A DNA stretch of 64,000 nt from Rhizobium sp. SSA_523 (GTDB lineage: Bacteria > Pseudomonadota > Alphaproteobacteria > Rhizobiales > Rhizobiaceae): the NCBI RefSeq assembly GCF_030435705.1, contig NZ_CP129382.1, positions 620,001 through 684,000 on the forward strand, in the 5' to 3' direction. This document shows, in pieces, positions 38,065-46,845 of the stretch. Position 1 is the first letter of the stretch. Each line of letters starts with the position of its first letter. The translations under genes were made by a program, and so were the position numbers. Below the pieces are notes generated by a model that was given only the letters and a program-made list of their open reading frames with translations, ran no database searches and was not told the DNA's origin.

Positions 38065-38252
38065 GCGGATGTGACGGATTTGCGGGCGCCGTGCTTTCCG
38101 GCCGGCGCTCGCAGGCGCTCATCCAGCCGTCAAGATCGGGCCGGCGCGGACGAGGGCACGGAACCCCGGACCATGACGCCCTGCGCCGTCAAGCCCGGAA
38201 CTGAAGCCGAAGGATTTGAGGCGCCTCGCCCCAAGCGTTCAAGCAGGCAGGC

Positions 38253-38672
38253 TCAGAGAGTGGGCGCAAGCGGCTGGAAAAGGCGCATGCGCGCCGGCGG
38301 ATGCCGCTTGCGGCCGCTCTTCCAGTCGACGACGAAATCGATCACATCGGCCGCCGCCTGCTGCGTGAGCGGCTTTGGAATCACGCCAAGCGCGCCGGCA
38401 TCGCGGCCTTCCACCAGCATCGGATTGCCGGTGACGAAGACGACCAGCACGCCGCGATCCACCAGCATGCGGGCAAGCCGCGGACCCGTTTCGCCGTCGG
38501 CGAGCCGCACGTCGACAAAGGCGATGTCGCTTTCTTTCGCATAATTCAGCGCAACCGTCATGTCCGGTGCAATGCCGATCACCTCGTGGCCGGCACGCGC
38601 CACCGCTTCCTCTAGATCCATGGCGATGAGGAGGCTGTCCTCAACGATTAGAAACCGGTACTTCACGATCAT
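38253..38672 (-). CDS. Single-domain response regulator
   Basis: A stand-alone receiver domain of about 139 residues: acidic patch FLIVEDSLLIAMDLEEAV, phospho-acceptor Asp in IAFVDVRLADGETG, threonine in VVFVTGNP and lysine in GVIPKPL. There is no output domain, so it should act by phosphotransfer or protein contact. Two starts are possible: the ATG at 38672 (ribosome-binding site too close) and a GTG six bases later, at 38666 (KYRFLIVEDS), with GAGG at better spacing. No histidine kinase lies next to it. Confidence 0.88.
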   Translation of the reverse strand: MIVKYRFLIVEDSLLIAMDLEEAVARAGHEVIGIAPDMTVALNYAKESDIAFVDVRLADGETGPRLARMLVDRGVLVVFVTGNPMLVEGRDAGALGVIPKPLTQQAAADVIDFVVDWKSGRKRHPPARMRLFQPLAPTL

Positions 38673-38837
38673 CCCTCTGCTTTTTTGCGCAAAATAGGTC
38701 TTTCTCCGCAGACGGCAAGGACTCCGGTCCCGAGCGCTCCACGCCACAGGCCTTCGGCGTGACGGCAAACATGCCGCCGCCCGTCATTTGCCTGCCGCGC
38801 CGGCGCAAGCGCGCGCCCGTCCAGCCGAGGCAGGTCC

Positions 38838-39092
38838 CTAGAAATTCACGATCGGGCGCCATGTGCGTTCGATCAGCTTCAGGCTGCGGTCCGGCTGAAG
38901 CACATAGGTTTCCTGCGCCACGCGGCCTTCGGAATAGAATTGATGCGTCAGAAGGCTGCCCACCGGCGATTTGGTGAGCTTGGTGCGCGGCTGGCCGCCA
39001 TAGGTGATGCTGCCGGGGATGGGCTCCACGGTTCCTGTCGTGCAGGCGGTCAGCAACAGGATGCTGAGGAGGGACGCGATGCGCTTTTTCAT
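38838..39092 (-). CDS. Small lipoprotein, likely stress-induced
   Basis: The 84-residue product starts MKKRIASLLSILLLTACTTG: a type II signal with lipobox LLTAC. The mature part (YGGQPRTKLTKSPVGSLLTHQFYS...YVLQPDRSLKLIERTW) has no recognised domain. The ATG at 39092 is chosen for the signal. An EcfG-type promoter lies 34-58 bases upstream on the same strand (39126-39150), so it is likely part of the general stress response. Confidence 0.85.
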   Translation of the reverse strand: MKKRIASLLSILLLTACTTGTVEPIPGSITYGGQPRTKLTKSPVGSLLTHQFYSEGRVAQETYVLQPDRSLKLIERTWRPIVNF

Positions 39093-39125
39093 GGTCGGAT
39101 CCTGATCCGTTTGGCTTGCGTTGTA

Positions 39126-39150
39126 AACGGTATGGCGGGCTCGGAGTTCC
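39126..39150 (-). promoter_or_regulatory. EcfG-type promoter of the small lipoprotein gene
   Basis: Minus-strand GGAAC, 16 bases, CGTT: an exact match to the EcfG consensus. The transcript would start near 39119, about 27 bases before the lipoprotein ATG. Confidence 0.75.
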
Positions 39151-39314
39151 TTTGGGTGCACCTGGTTGCACCCGCGGATGCGGCGCGATGAGGGTGATCT
39201 CCGCCGCCGGGGAGGGCGGTGGCTTTAGCATGCCGGAGCCGCTCCGAGCGAACGATTCTTTCTCATCCTGCCCTTGCATTTTTCGCGCAACCCGCTGAAT
39301 AAAGCACCTCGATT

Positions 39315-39399
39315 GCGGACGTGGCGAAACTGGTAGACGCAAGGGACTTAAAATCCCTCGCCTTCGGGTATACGGGTTCGACCCCCGTCGTCCGCACCA
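39315..39399 (+). tRNA. tRNA-Leu (UAA)
   Basis: An 85-nt cloverleaf: acceptor GCGGACG/CGTCCGC with an encoded CCA end, anticodon stem AGGGA/TCCCT with loop CTTAAAA giving anticodon TAA, a long variable arm as expected for leucine (CGCCTTCGGGTAT), and the T arm with GGTTCGACCCC. Its last base lies one base from the stop codon of the convergent trkH. Confidence 0.97.
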
Positions 39400-39400
39400 A

Positions 39401-40855
39401 TCAGCGCCGCCAGAAGAGCGGCGACATCAGCACCAGAACGGTCAGAACCTCGAGGCGTCCCAGAAGCATCAGCAGCGAGAGCAGGTAAAGCGCCGGCTCC
39501 GACAGGGTCGAGAAATTTCCGACCGGACCGATAATGCTGCCGAGGCCCGGCCCGACATTCGACAGGCAGGTGATAGAGGCGGAGATCGACGTGAGAAAAT
39601 CGTATCCCAGAAGCGACATGCACAGGCTTCCGAAGGCCCAGAGCAGGATATAGAGGCTGACGAACATGAAGATGCCGCGCAGCACTTCCGGATCGACTGT
39701 CGCATTGCCGTAGCGCACCGGATAGATGGCATTCGGATAGATCAGCTTCTTGATGCCCGCCCGGATGACATTGAAGATCACCACGAAGCGATAGGCCTTG
39801 ATGCCGCCGGCGGTCGAGCCGGAGCACCCGCCGATGAAGGTCACGATGAAGGCCAGCGTGATCGCGAAAGGCCCCCAGAGCGTGTAATCCTCGCTGGCAT
39901 AACCCGTGGTGGAAAGCAGGGACGAGATATTGAAGAAGGCATGCGCCATGGCCACCGGGATCTCCACCCCATTGCGCAGGTGATTGTAGAGGCCGGCCAT
40001 CAGTGAAAATACGGTGAGATAGCCAAGGAAGAAGGCGACCTGCGGATCACGAAGACTGTCCAGCCTGCGCCGCACCGCAAACAGGATCAGGATCGAGAAG
40101 GGCAGGCTGCAGAGGGTCATGAAAATCGTGGCGATCCACATCAGCGGAAGGCTGTTGAAATAGCCGAACGAGGCGTCATGGGTGGAAAAGCCGCCGGTCG
40201 CGACTGTCGCCATGGCATGGTTGAGCGCGTCGAAATGGCTCATTCCGGCAAGATCGAAAGCCACCGTGCAGGCAATGGTGATGCCGACATAGACAGCCAT
40301 GAAGGCGCGGGTAAAGCTTGCCAGCTTGGCGAAGGGCTTGTCGTTGGTGTCGGAGGATTCCAGCTTGAAGAAGGACATGCCGCCCACCCGCAGGAAGGGC
40401 AGCACGAACAGGCCGAGCGCGACGATGCCGATACCGCCAAGCCAGTGCAGCAGCGAGCGCCACAGAAGGATTCCCGGCGGCATGTTGTCCAGTCCCGTGA
40501 TCACGGTCGATCCGGTGGTGGTGATGGCGGAGATCGATTCGAACAGCGACTGCGCGAAGCTCAGGCCGATCGGCGAGACATAGAAGGGAAAGGCACCGAT
40601 GATCGAGAACACCGCCCATAGCAGGTTGACGATGAAAAAGCCGAAACGCTTGTTGAAGACCGGAGGCGTGCCGCGCGTCGCCATGGCGGCTGCCAGCGAC
40701 AGACCGCCGACCAGTACGCCGGAGATCACGAAGATCGTCCAGTCGCGATTGCCATAATAGAGATCGGCGAGCGCCGGCACGAACATCGCCGCTGCAAGGT
40801 AAAGGCCGCACAGGCCGGCCACATAGATCGAAGAGCGGAAGAGGTTCGCGTTCAA
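39401..40855 (-). CDS. trkH: Trk-type potassium uptake protein TrkH
   Basis: Potassium channel subunit in the inner membrane with four pore loops (ITTTGSTVITGLDNMP, VATGGFSTHDAS, LLSTTGYASEDY, LSNVGPGLGSIIGPVGNF), used with TrkA. I start at a TTG at 40855 (NANLFRSSIYVAGLCG), giving 484 residues; the open frame continues much further upstream across ilvA, and that part is only its antisense shadow. An ATG start is not available near the homologous N-terminus. It ends one base from tRNA-Leu and is divergent from ilvA. Confidence 0.92.
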   Translation of the reverse strand: MNANLFRSSIYVAGLCGLYLAAAMFVPALADLYYGNRDWTIFVISGVLVGGLSLAAAMATRGTPPVFNKRFGFFIVNLLWAVFSIIGAFPFYVSPIGLSFAQSLFESISAITTTGSTVITGLDNMPPGILLWRSLLHWLGGIGIVALGLFVLPFLRVGGMSFFKLESSDTNDKPFAKLASFTRAFMAVYVGITIACTVAFDLAGMSHFDALNHAMATVATGGFSTHDASFGYFNSLPLMWIATIFMTLCSLPFSILILFAVRRRLDSLRDPQVAFFLGYLTVFSLMAGLYNHLRNGVEIPVAMAHAFFNISSLLSTTGYASEDYTLWGPFAITLAFIVTFIGGCSGSTAGGIKAYRFVVIFNVIRAGIKKLIYPNAIYPVRYGNATVDPEVLRGIFMFVSLYILLWAFGSLCMSLLGYDFLTSISASITCLSNVGPGLGSIIGPVGNFSTLSEPALYLLSLLMLLGRLEVLTVLVLMSPLFWRR

Positions 40856-40957
40856 AAGCGTGAGTCCCGAATTGTTGGCTGCGGAAAGAAGCTTTTGTCT
40901 CTCACGATCAGCTATGGCATAGCGGGCCGCGGATGGAAATTCAACGGATGGACGAAG

Positions 40958-42208
40958 ATGACGAGCAAGGCTGTGGATGAGGCGATGCAGGCGATGCGGG
41001 AGATCTTTCCCGAAACGCCGCTCCAATTGAACGAGCATCTCAGCCGCCGCTTCAATGCCGACATCTGGCTCAAGCGCGAAGATCTCTCGCCCGTGCGCTC
41101 CTACAAGATCCGCGGCGCGTTCAATTTCTTCCGCAAGGCGCTGCAGCACGGCGACCGGACCCGCATCTTCGTCTGCGCCTCGGCCGGCAACCATGCACAG
41201 GGCTTCGCTTTCGTATGCCGCCATTTCCAGGTGCATGGCGTCGTCTTCATGCCGGTCACGACACCGCAGCAGAAGATCGACAAGACGCGCATGTTCGGCG
41301 GCGAGTTCATCCGCATCCGTCTGGTGGGCGATATTTTCGACCAGTGCTACGCTGCCGCGCGCGCCCATGTCGAAGAGATCGAGGGCGTGATGGTTCCGCC
41401 CTTCGATCATGCCGATATCATCGAAGGCCAGGCAACGGTAGCAGCCGAGATCCGGCAGCAGCTGCCCGAAGGCACGCGTCCCGATCTCGTGGTCATGCCG
41501 GTGGGCGGCGGCGGACTTGCATCGGGCCTTACCGGCTATCTCGGCGATGAGCTTCACGAGGAGGCTTTCCTCATGGTGGAGCCCGAGGGTGCGCCGAGCC
41601 TCAAAGAGAGCCTGAAGGCCGGCCATCCGGTCACGCTGGCAAAGGTCGACAATTTCGTCGATGGCGCGGCCGTCGCCCGCATCGGCGACATGAACTTTGC
41701 CGCCCTGCAGCGATTTTCCGAAGCGCAGGTGATGGCGGTGCCGGAAAACGCCATCTGCGTCACGATGATCGACATGCTGAACATCGAAGGTGTCGTGCTG
41801 GAGCCGGCCGGCGCCCTGTCGCTGACGGCGCTTGCAGCGCTCGATCCCGATCAGCTGCGCGGCAAGACGGTCGTGGCGATCGTATCCGGCGGCAATTTCG
41901 ACTTCGAACGTCTGCCGGATGTAAAGGAACGCGCCATGCGGCATGCCGGGCTGAAGAAATACTTCATTCTGCGCCTCGCCCAGCGGCCCGGCGCGCTGCG
42001 CGATTTCCTCAATCTTCTCGGACCGGACGATGACATTGCCCGCTTCGAATATCTGAAGAAATCGGCGCGCAATTTCGGCTCCATCCTGATCGGCATCGAG
42101 ACCCGCGATCCGGAGAATTTCGCCGATCTTCTGGGCCGCTTCGATGCGGCCGGCCTCGGCTACCAGGACATTACCGACAACGAGATCCTCGCCAACCTCA
42201 TCATCTGA
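40958..42208 (+). CDS. ilvA: Threonine ammonia-lyase (threonine dehydratase)
   Basis: PLP enzyme turning threonine into 2-oxobutyrate for isoleucine. The 416 residues start MTSKAVDEAMQAMREIFPETPLQLNEHLS at 40958. The PLP lysine is in PVRSYKIRGAFNFF, the glycine loop in PVGGGGLASGL, and the ending after about residue 330 (KYFILRLAQRPGALRDFLNLL) is the ACT-like regulatory domain, so feedback control by isoleucine is likely. It is far from ilvD (25 kb away). Confidence 0.94.
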   Translation: MTSKAVDEAMQAMREIFPETPLQLNEHLSRRFNADIWLKREDLSPVRSYKIRGAFNFFRKALQHGDRTRIFVCASAGNHAQGFAFVCRHFQVHGVVFMPVTTPQQKIDKTRMFGGEFIRIRLVGDIFDQCYAAARAHVEEIEGVMVPPFDHADIIEGQATVAAEIRQQLPEGTRPDLVVMPVGGGGLASGLTGYLGDELHEEAFLMVEPEGAPSLKESLKAGHPVTLAKVDNFVDGAAVARIGDMNFAALQRFSEAQVMAVPENAICVTMIDMLNIEGVVLEPAGALSLTALAALDPDQLRGKTVVAIVSGGNFDFERLPDVKERAMRHAGLKKYFILRLAQRPGALRDFLNLLGPDDDIARFEYLKKSARNFGSILIGIETRDPENFADLLGRFDAAGLGYQDITDNEILANLII

Positions 42209-42327
42209 CCGGGCCGCACTTTGCTGCAGCCGGGTTTTGACCCTAAGCTATCGCAAGATATCGACCCTCGTCCGGATGCCCTATATACGGATGACACATT
42301 GATTGTTTCTTGAAAGGCGAACGCAGC

Positions 42328-42651
42328 ATGACATCTCTCTTCTCAAAGATCCGGTCTGCCTTTTCCGGCGGCGGCCAGAGCAGCGCGCAACCGGCTGCGA
42401 AAGCCGAGCCTCAGGAACATGCCGGCTGCCTGATCTATGCCGAACCCGTGCGGGAGGGCTCGCAGCTTCGCCTGGCCGGCCGTATCGTCAAGCAGGTTGA
42501 AGGGCAGGAACTGGTGCGCAATTTCGTTCGCGCCGACATGTTCACCTCCATGGAAGATGCGCTGGACTGCACCTTCCGCAAGGGCCGTCAGATCATCGAC
42601 CAGAACGGTGCGTCCCTGTTTGCCGATGGCGTTGAGAGCCGCTCCGCCTGA
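42328..42651 (+). CDS. HlyU family transcriptional regulator
   Basis: The 107-residue product MTSLFSKIRSAFSGG... ends in the HlyU family core: HAGCLIYAEPVREGSQLRLAGRIVKQVEG, FVRADMFTSMEDALDCTFRKGRQIIDQNG. HlyU was named as a virulence activator in Vibrio, but the rhizobial proteins have no proven target; the domain does not look like a classical helix-turn-helix. The start at 42328 has a GAAAGG site at 9-10 bases. Confidence 0.82.
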   Translation: MTSLFSKIRSAFSGGGQSSAQPAAKAEPQEHAGCLIYAEPVREGSQLRLAGRIVKQVEGQELVRNFVRADMFTSMEDALDCTFRKGRQIIDQNGASLFADGVESRSA

Positions 42652-42785
42652 CGTTCGGCGAGCTCGACGGCAAGTCATGGAAAGGCTTGCGCCTTTTGGC
42701 CTCGGCCTTGCGATGATCACCTTGTATTAAAGCCTCTCGGTTAGACTCGAACGATATTCGCCGATGAATATTGCCGGGTGTATTG

Positions 42786-45700
42786 ATGAAGCTTTGCTCC
42801 AGACGTTTTCCTGCCTTTGCGACCGCCTGGAGCATTGTGATCATCGCGGCGGATGGCGCGCTTGCAGCACAGACGACACCCGTCGATCCGCGCCTCTCGA
42901 TCGATCTTACCTGGCTGATGGCCGCCTCCGGCCTCGTCATGATGATGCAGGTGGGCTTTCTGCTGCTGGAAGCCGGCATGGTCCGGTCCAAGAATTCCAT
43001 CAATGTCGCACAGAAGAACCTTCTGGACTTCGTCTTCGGCGTGGTGGCCTTTGCGGCCATCGGCTTCATGCTGGCCTTCGGCAAGTCGCAAGGCCTGCCC
43101 TTCGGCTGGGACGGCGACTTCTACTTCCTGCGCAACCTCGATCCCTGGCAGGCCGGCTTCTTCGTATTCCAGGTGATGTTTTGCGGAACGGCCGCCACCA
43201 TCGTATCGGGTGCGGTGGCCGAGCGCATGCGGCTTTCGGCCTATGTCTTCGGCTCGGTCTTCCTGTCGGCTTTGATCTATCCGATCTTTGCGCACTGGAC
43301 ATGGGGCGCGGCACTTGGCGGCGAAAATTCCGCCTTCCTGGCCGACTGGGGATTCGTGGATTTCGCCGGATCGACGGTGGTGCATGCCACCGGCGGCTGG
43401 GTCGCTCTGGCGGCCTGCATGGTCATCGGCCCGCGGCTCGATCGTTTCGACGCGGATGGAAGTCCCATCCGCATTGCCGGTCACAATCCCGTTCTGTCCA
43501 CCACCGGGGCCTTCCTGCTGTTCATCGGCTGGATCGGCTTCAACGGGGGATCGACCCTGCATGCCGGCGCGCAGATCGCGCCGATCATTTTGAATACCGT
43601 GCTTGCCGGCGGCATGGGCGCCTGTGTCGGCTATATCATCGGCTTTTATCAGGATGGGGTGATCCTGCCGGAAAAATCGAATGGCGGCATGCTGGGTGGC
43701 CTTGTGGCGGTCACGGCCGGATGCCATCTGCTGGAGCCGGGCGGCGCGCTGCTCATCGGCGCTGCGGGCGGTGCCGTGGCGCTGTTCGGCAATGCCTTTG
43801 TCGAGCGGCGCCTGAAGGTGGATGACGCCGTCGGCGCCATCGGCATCCACGCCTTTGCAGGCGTGGTCGGCACGCTCGGCCTCGCGCTGCTGGCGCCGGT
43901 GGAAAACCTGCCGGCCGGCAGCCGCATCGACCAGCTTTACATCCAGACCCTGGGGGCGGGGATCAATTTCTACTGGGCGTTCGGACTGGGCTTTGCCTTT
44001 TTCTGGATCTGTGACCGGACAATCAGGCTGCGCGTCACGGCCAAGGCGGAAGAGGACGGGCTGAACGCCGCAGAACATGCGACGCCCATGGGCATAGGTC
44101 ATGTCGAGGATGCCATTTCCGATCTTCTGGCGGGCCAGGCCGATCTCACCAAGCGCCTGACGCCGGTGCGCGGTGATGAATCCGAACGGCTCACGCGGCT
44201 TTTCAACCGGCTGATGGATTCGATCGAGCAGGACGAGCGGGGCCGCGGAGCCCTGCTGGAAATGCAGCGCGACCAGGAGGAGGCGGAGCGCGTTGCCGCC
44301 TTTGCCAATACGACCTTCGAAGCCATTCTCATTCATGTCGACGGCGTCCTCGTCGACGGCAACCGTCAGCTCGAGGCGCTGGTCGGCTCGCCGCTATCCG
44401 ATCTGGCCGGCCGCCACCTGTCGGAACTGCTCGAAACGCAAGCCGGGGTCGAGCTGAAGGCGCTGACGGAGCTGAACGACGACAGCGCCCATGAACTGAC
44501 GCTGATCTGCAGCAATGGCGAGCGGGTGCCGGTTCAGGTCAAGGGCCGCGACATCGTCTATCGCGGCCGCAAGGCAAGGATCGGCTGTATCGTCGATCTG
44601 CGCGAGAGAAAGGAGGCGGAGCATCGGATCCGCTTCCTGGCCTTGCATGATCCGCTTACGGCGCTTCCCAACCGGACCCTGTTCACCGAACGGCTGGAGA
44701 GCCTCGTGCACTGGTCCGACCGTGGCGCGCGATGCGGCGTCGTGCTGGTGGATATCGATCATTTCAAGGACATCAACGATGTACACGGTCACCAGGCGGG
44801 CGATACGGTCATCCGCGAACTGGCGCAGCGTTTGCGAAAGCTGGTGACGCCGACGGATGTCGTCGCGCGTCTCGGCGGCGACGAATTCGCCGTGATCCTG
44901 ACAAAGGCGGCTTTCGGCAATCAGCTGGAGGATTTTGCTCATCGCCTGCTGCGGGCCATGCGCGAGCCGATCGTCGTGGGGCAGGGCGAGAAGGTTCATG
45001 TCACGGTCAGTATTGGCAGCGCGCTCTGCCCCGACCATGCCGGCCATGTCGACAGCCTTGTCGGTTGTGCCGATATCGCGCTCTACCGCGCCAAGGAGAA
45101 TGGCCGGAACACGGCCTGCATCTACAAGCACGGCATGAATGAGCTGATCGAGAAGCGGCGAGCGCTGGAGGCGGATCTGGATCTCGGGCTGGAGCGGCGG
45201 GAATTCGAGCTCTATTTGCAGCCGCGCATCGAGACGGCCACCGCGACGATCAGCGGCTATGAGGCGCTCTTGCGCTGGCGTCATCCGGAAAAGGGGCTGA
45301 TCCCGCCCTCCGATTTCATTCCCGTGGCCGAAGCCTCCGGCCAGATCATCGCGCTTGGCCGCTGGGTGGTTCTGGAAGCCTGTCGCATCCTTCCCTCCCT
45401 CGGCGGCCTGCGCATCAGCATCAATGTCAGCCCGTTGCAGTTCCGCCATTCGGATTTCCTGTCCAATATGGTGGAGACGCTGCGCATCACGAAAGCGCCG
45501 GCGCATCTGATCGAGCTGGAAATCACCGAAAGCATGCTCATCGACAATGACAAGCGGGCGGTGCAGACTTTGAAGGACTTGAAACAGCTCGGCTTTTCCA
45601 TCGCGCTTGACGATTTCGGCACCGGCTATTCCTCGCTCAGCTATCTCTCGCGCTATCCCTTCGATTCCATCAAGATCGACCGCAGCTTCGTGTCCTTTGT

Positions 45701-46004
45701 CGATGATTCGGAAAAGGCGCAGGCCATCGTCCAGACGATCATCAATCTCGGCACGAGTCTTGGCATGAAGATCGTCGCGGAAGGGGTGGAGCGGATCGAG
45801 GAAGCGGAATTCCTGTGCGCCGCCGGCTGCGACGAGTTGCAGGGCTTTCTCTTGGGCCGTCCGGTGCCGCTCGACCAGCGGCTGACGCAGATCGATCCCG
45901 GCCTGGTTCCTGCCAGAGGGGGTGAGGCGGGTCTGGCGCACCGCCCGCTGGATAGAGCCGCCATTGCCAATGATCGCGAACGGCGGCTCGCCTTCCAGGC
46001 CTGA
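42786..46004 (+). CDS. Ammonium transporter fused to PAS, GGDEF and EAL domains
   Basis: The 1072-residue protein has a signal peptide, then an Amt domain (about 40-415) of eleven membrane spans keeping the paired pore histidines: His200 in VVHATGGW and His355 in GIHAFAGVVG. A helical linker (about 430-500), a PAS-like sensor (about 505-610), a GGDEF domain with an intact GGDEF at residues 697-701, and an EAL domain with EALLRW at 826 and DDFGTGYSSL follow. Both catalytic motifs are complete, so it could make and degrade cyclic-di-GMP. I infer it senses ammonium and converts this into a cyclic-di-GMP signal, similar in principle to other Amt-signalling fusions. A TTG five codons earlier is an alternative start. 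No GlnK gene is adjacent. Confidence 0.93.
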   Translation: MKLCSRRFPAFATAWSIVIIAADGALAAQTTPVDPRLSIDLTWLMAASGLVMMMQVGFLLLEAGMVRSKNSINVAQKNLLDFVFGVVAFAAIGFMLAFGKSQGLPFGWDGDFYFLRNLDPWQAGFFVFQVMFCGTAATIVSGAVAERMRLSAYVFGSVFLSALIYPIFAHWTWGAALGGENSAFLADWGFVDFAGSTVVHATGGWVALAACMVIGPRLDRFDADGSPIRIAGHNPVLSTTGAFLLFIGWIGFNGGSTLHAGAQIAPIILNTVLAGGMGACVGYIIGFYQDGVILPEKSNGGMLGGLVAVTAGCHLLEPGGALLIGAAGGAVALFGNAFVERRLKVDDAVGAIGIHAFAGVVGTLGLALLAPVENLPAGSRIDQLYIQTLGAGINFYWAFGLGFAFFWICDRTIRLRVTAKAEEDGLNAAEHATPMGIGHVEDAISDLLAGQADLTKRLTPVRGDESERLTRLFNRLMDSIEQDERGRGALLEMQRDQEEAERVAAFANTTFEAILIHVDGVLVDGNRQLEALVGSPLSDLAGRHLSELLETQAGVELKALTELNDDSAHELTLICSNGERVPVQVKGRDIVYRGRKARIGCIVDLRERKEAEHRIRFLALHDPLTALPNRTLFTERLESLVHWSDRGARCGVVLVDIDHFKDINDVHGHQAGDTVIRELAQRLRKLVTPTDVVARLGGDEFAVILTKAAFGNQLEDFAHRLLRAMREPIVVGQGEKVHVTVSIGSALCPDHAGHVDSLVGCADIALYRAKENGRNTACIYKHGMNELIEKRRALEADLDLGLERREFELYLQPRIETATATISGYEALLRWRHPEKGLIPPSDFIPVAEASGQIIALGRWVVLEACRILPSLGGLRISINVSPLQFRHSDFLSNMVETLRITKAPAHLIELEITESMLIDNDKRAVQTLKDLKQLGFSIALDDFGTGYSSLSYLSRYPFDSIKIDRSFVSFVDDSEKAQAIVQTIINLGTSLGMKIVAEGVERIEEAEFLCAAGCDELQGFLLGRPVPLDQRLTQIDPGLVPARGGEAGLAHRPLDRAAIANDRERRLAFQA

Positions 46005-46029
46005 AGGCGGGATCCCGGCGTCTCGGAAG

Positions 46030-46098
46030 AGGTGCCCCCCGGACGAGGCGCCCCCTATCAGGCGCCCCCCGGATGAGGCGCCCCCGATGAGGCGCCTT
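46030..46098 (+). repeat. GC-rich tandem repeat of about 14-16 bases
   Basis: Five imperfect units of AGGYGCCCCC(C)..GATG form in the gap between the Amt fusion and azoR. They resemble slippage-generated repeats and may fold into weak hairpins that end both convergent transcripts. Confidence 0.8.
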
Positions 46099-46115
46099 AG
46101 ATCAGGTTTGTGGGA

Positions 46116-46730
46116 TCAGGCGGCGCGTGCCAGTTCGGCCGTGCGGCTTTCGGCAGAGGCCAGAGCCTTGGCCACGGCTTCCGGTCCGAAGGCCAGGCCT
46201 TCCACATAGACCACTTCGATATCGGTCATGCCCATGAAGCCCAGCACGGTCTTGAGGTAGGGGACGGCGTGGTTCATGCCGGCGGCCGGGCCTTCGGAAT
46301 AGACGCCGGCGGCTGCCAGGACGATGTAGACCTTCTTGCCCGTGGCAAGCCCTTCCGGACCGGCAGCCGTATAGCGGAACGTTGCCCCGGCCCGTGCGAT
46401 ATTGTCGATCCAGCTTTTCAGCCCGGAATAGATGTTGAAGTTGATGAGGCCGGTGCCGATGACGATCTGGTCTGCCGACAGAAGCTCCTCGATCAGCGTA
46501 TCGGACGTCTTGGCCGCTGCCGCTTCTTCAGCGGTGCGGTCGGCCGGTGCCTTGCGGATCGCTGCCGTGGTGACGGTATCCAGATGAGCGATCGGCTGCT
46601 GGCCGACATCGCGGCGGGCAATGGTCGCGCCGGTGGACGCGGCAAGCGCCTGCGCCAGATCTGCGGCGATCTTGGAGGAAACGGATTCGTCTCCGCGGGG
46701 GCTCGAGGTCACGAGAAGGATCTTCGACAT
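46116..46730 (-). CDS. azoR: FMN-dependent NADH-azoreductase
   Basis: Flavodoxin-like dehydrogenase reducing azo compounds and quinones, giving tolerance to thiol-specific stress. The 204 residues start MSKILLVTSSPRGDESVSSKIAADLAQAL, the FMN-binding start, followed by SADQIVIGTGLINFNIYSGLKSWIDNI and AAAGVYSEGPAAGMNHAVPYLKTVLGFMGM. Four extra residues are possible if the upstream ATG at 46742 is used. It is divergent from a LysR gene, the usual arrangement with its activator. Confidence 0.93.
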   Translation of the reverse strand: MSKILLVTSSPRGDESVSSKIAADLAQALAASTGATIARRDVGQQPIAHLDTVTTAAIRKAPADRTAEEAAAAKTSDTLIEELLSADQIVIGTGLINFNIYSGLKSWIDNIARAGATFRYTAAGPEGLATGKKVYIVLAAAGVYSEGPAAGMNHAVPYLKTVLGFMGMTDIEVVYVEGLAFGPEAVAKALASAESRTAELARAA

Positions 46731-46845
46731 CATCATATCCATACGGTTTGATCGGGAACGCGGCTGCGTTGCGCCCTATTTAGAAGTGGACACTCATCAA
46801 GAAAATCGAGATAATATAGAAATTACCTATCGACGAAATGGATGG

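Noticed and set aside
40856..41944. N-terminal extension of the trkH frame
   Set aside because: The frame stays open but is the antisense of ilvA; homology to TrkH begins at NANLFRSS.
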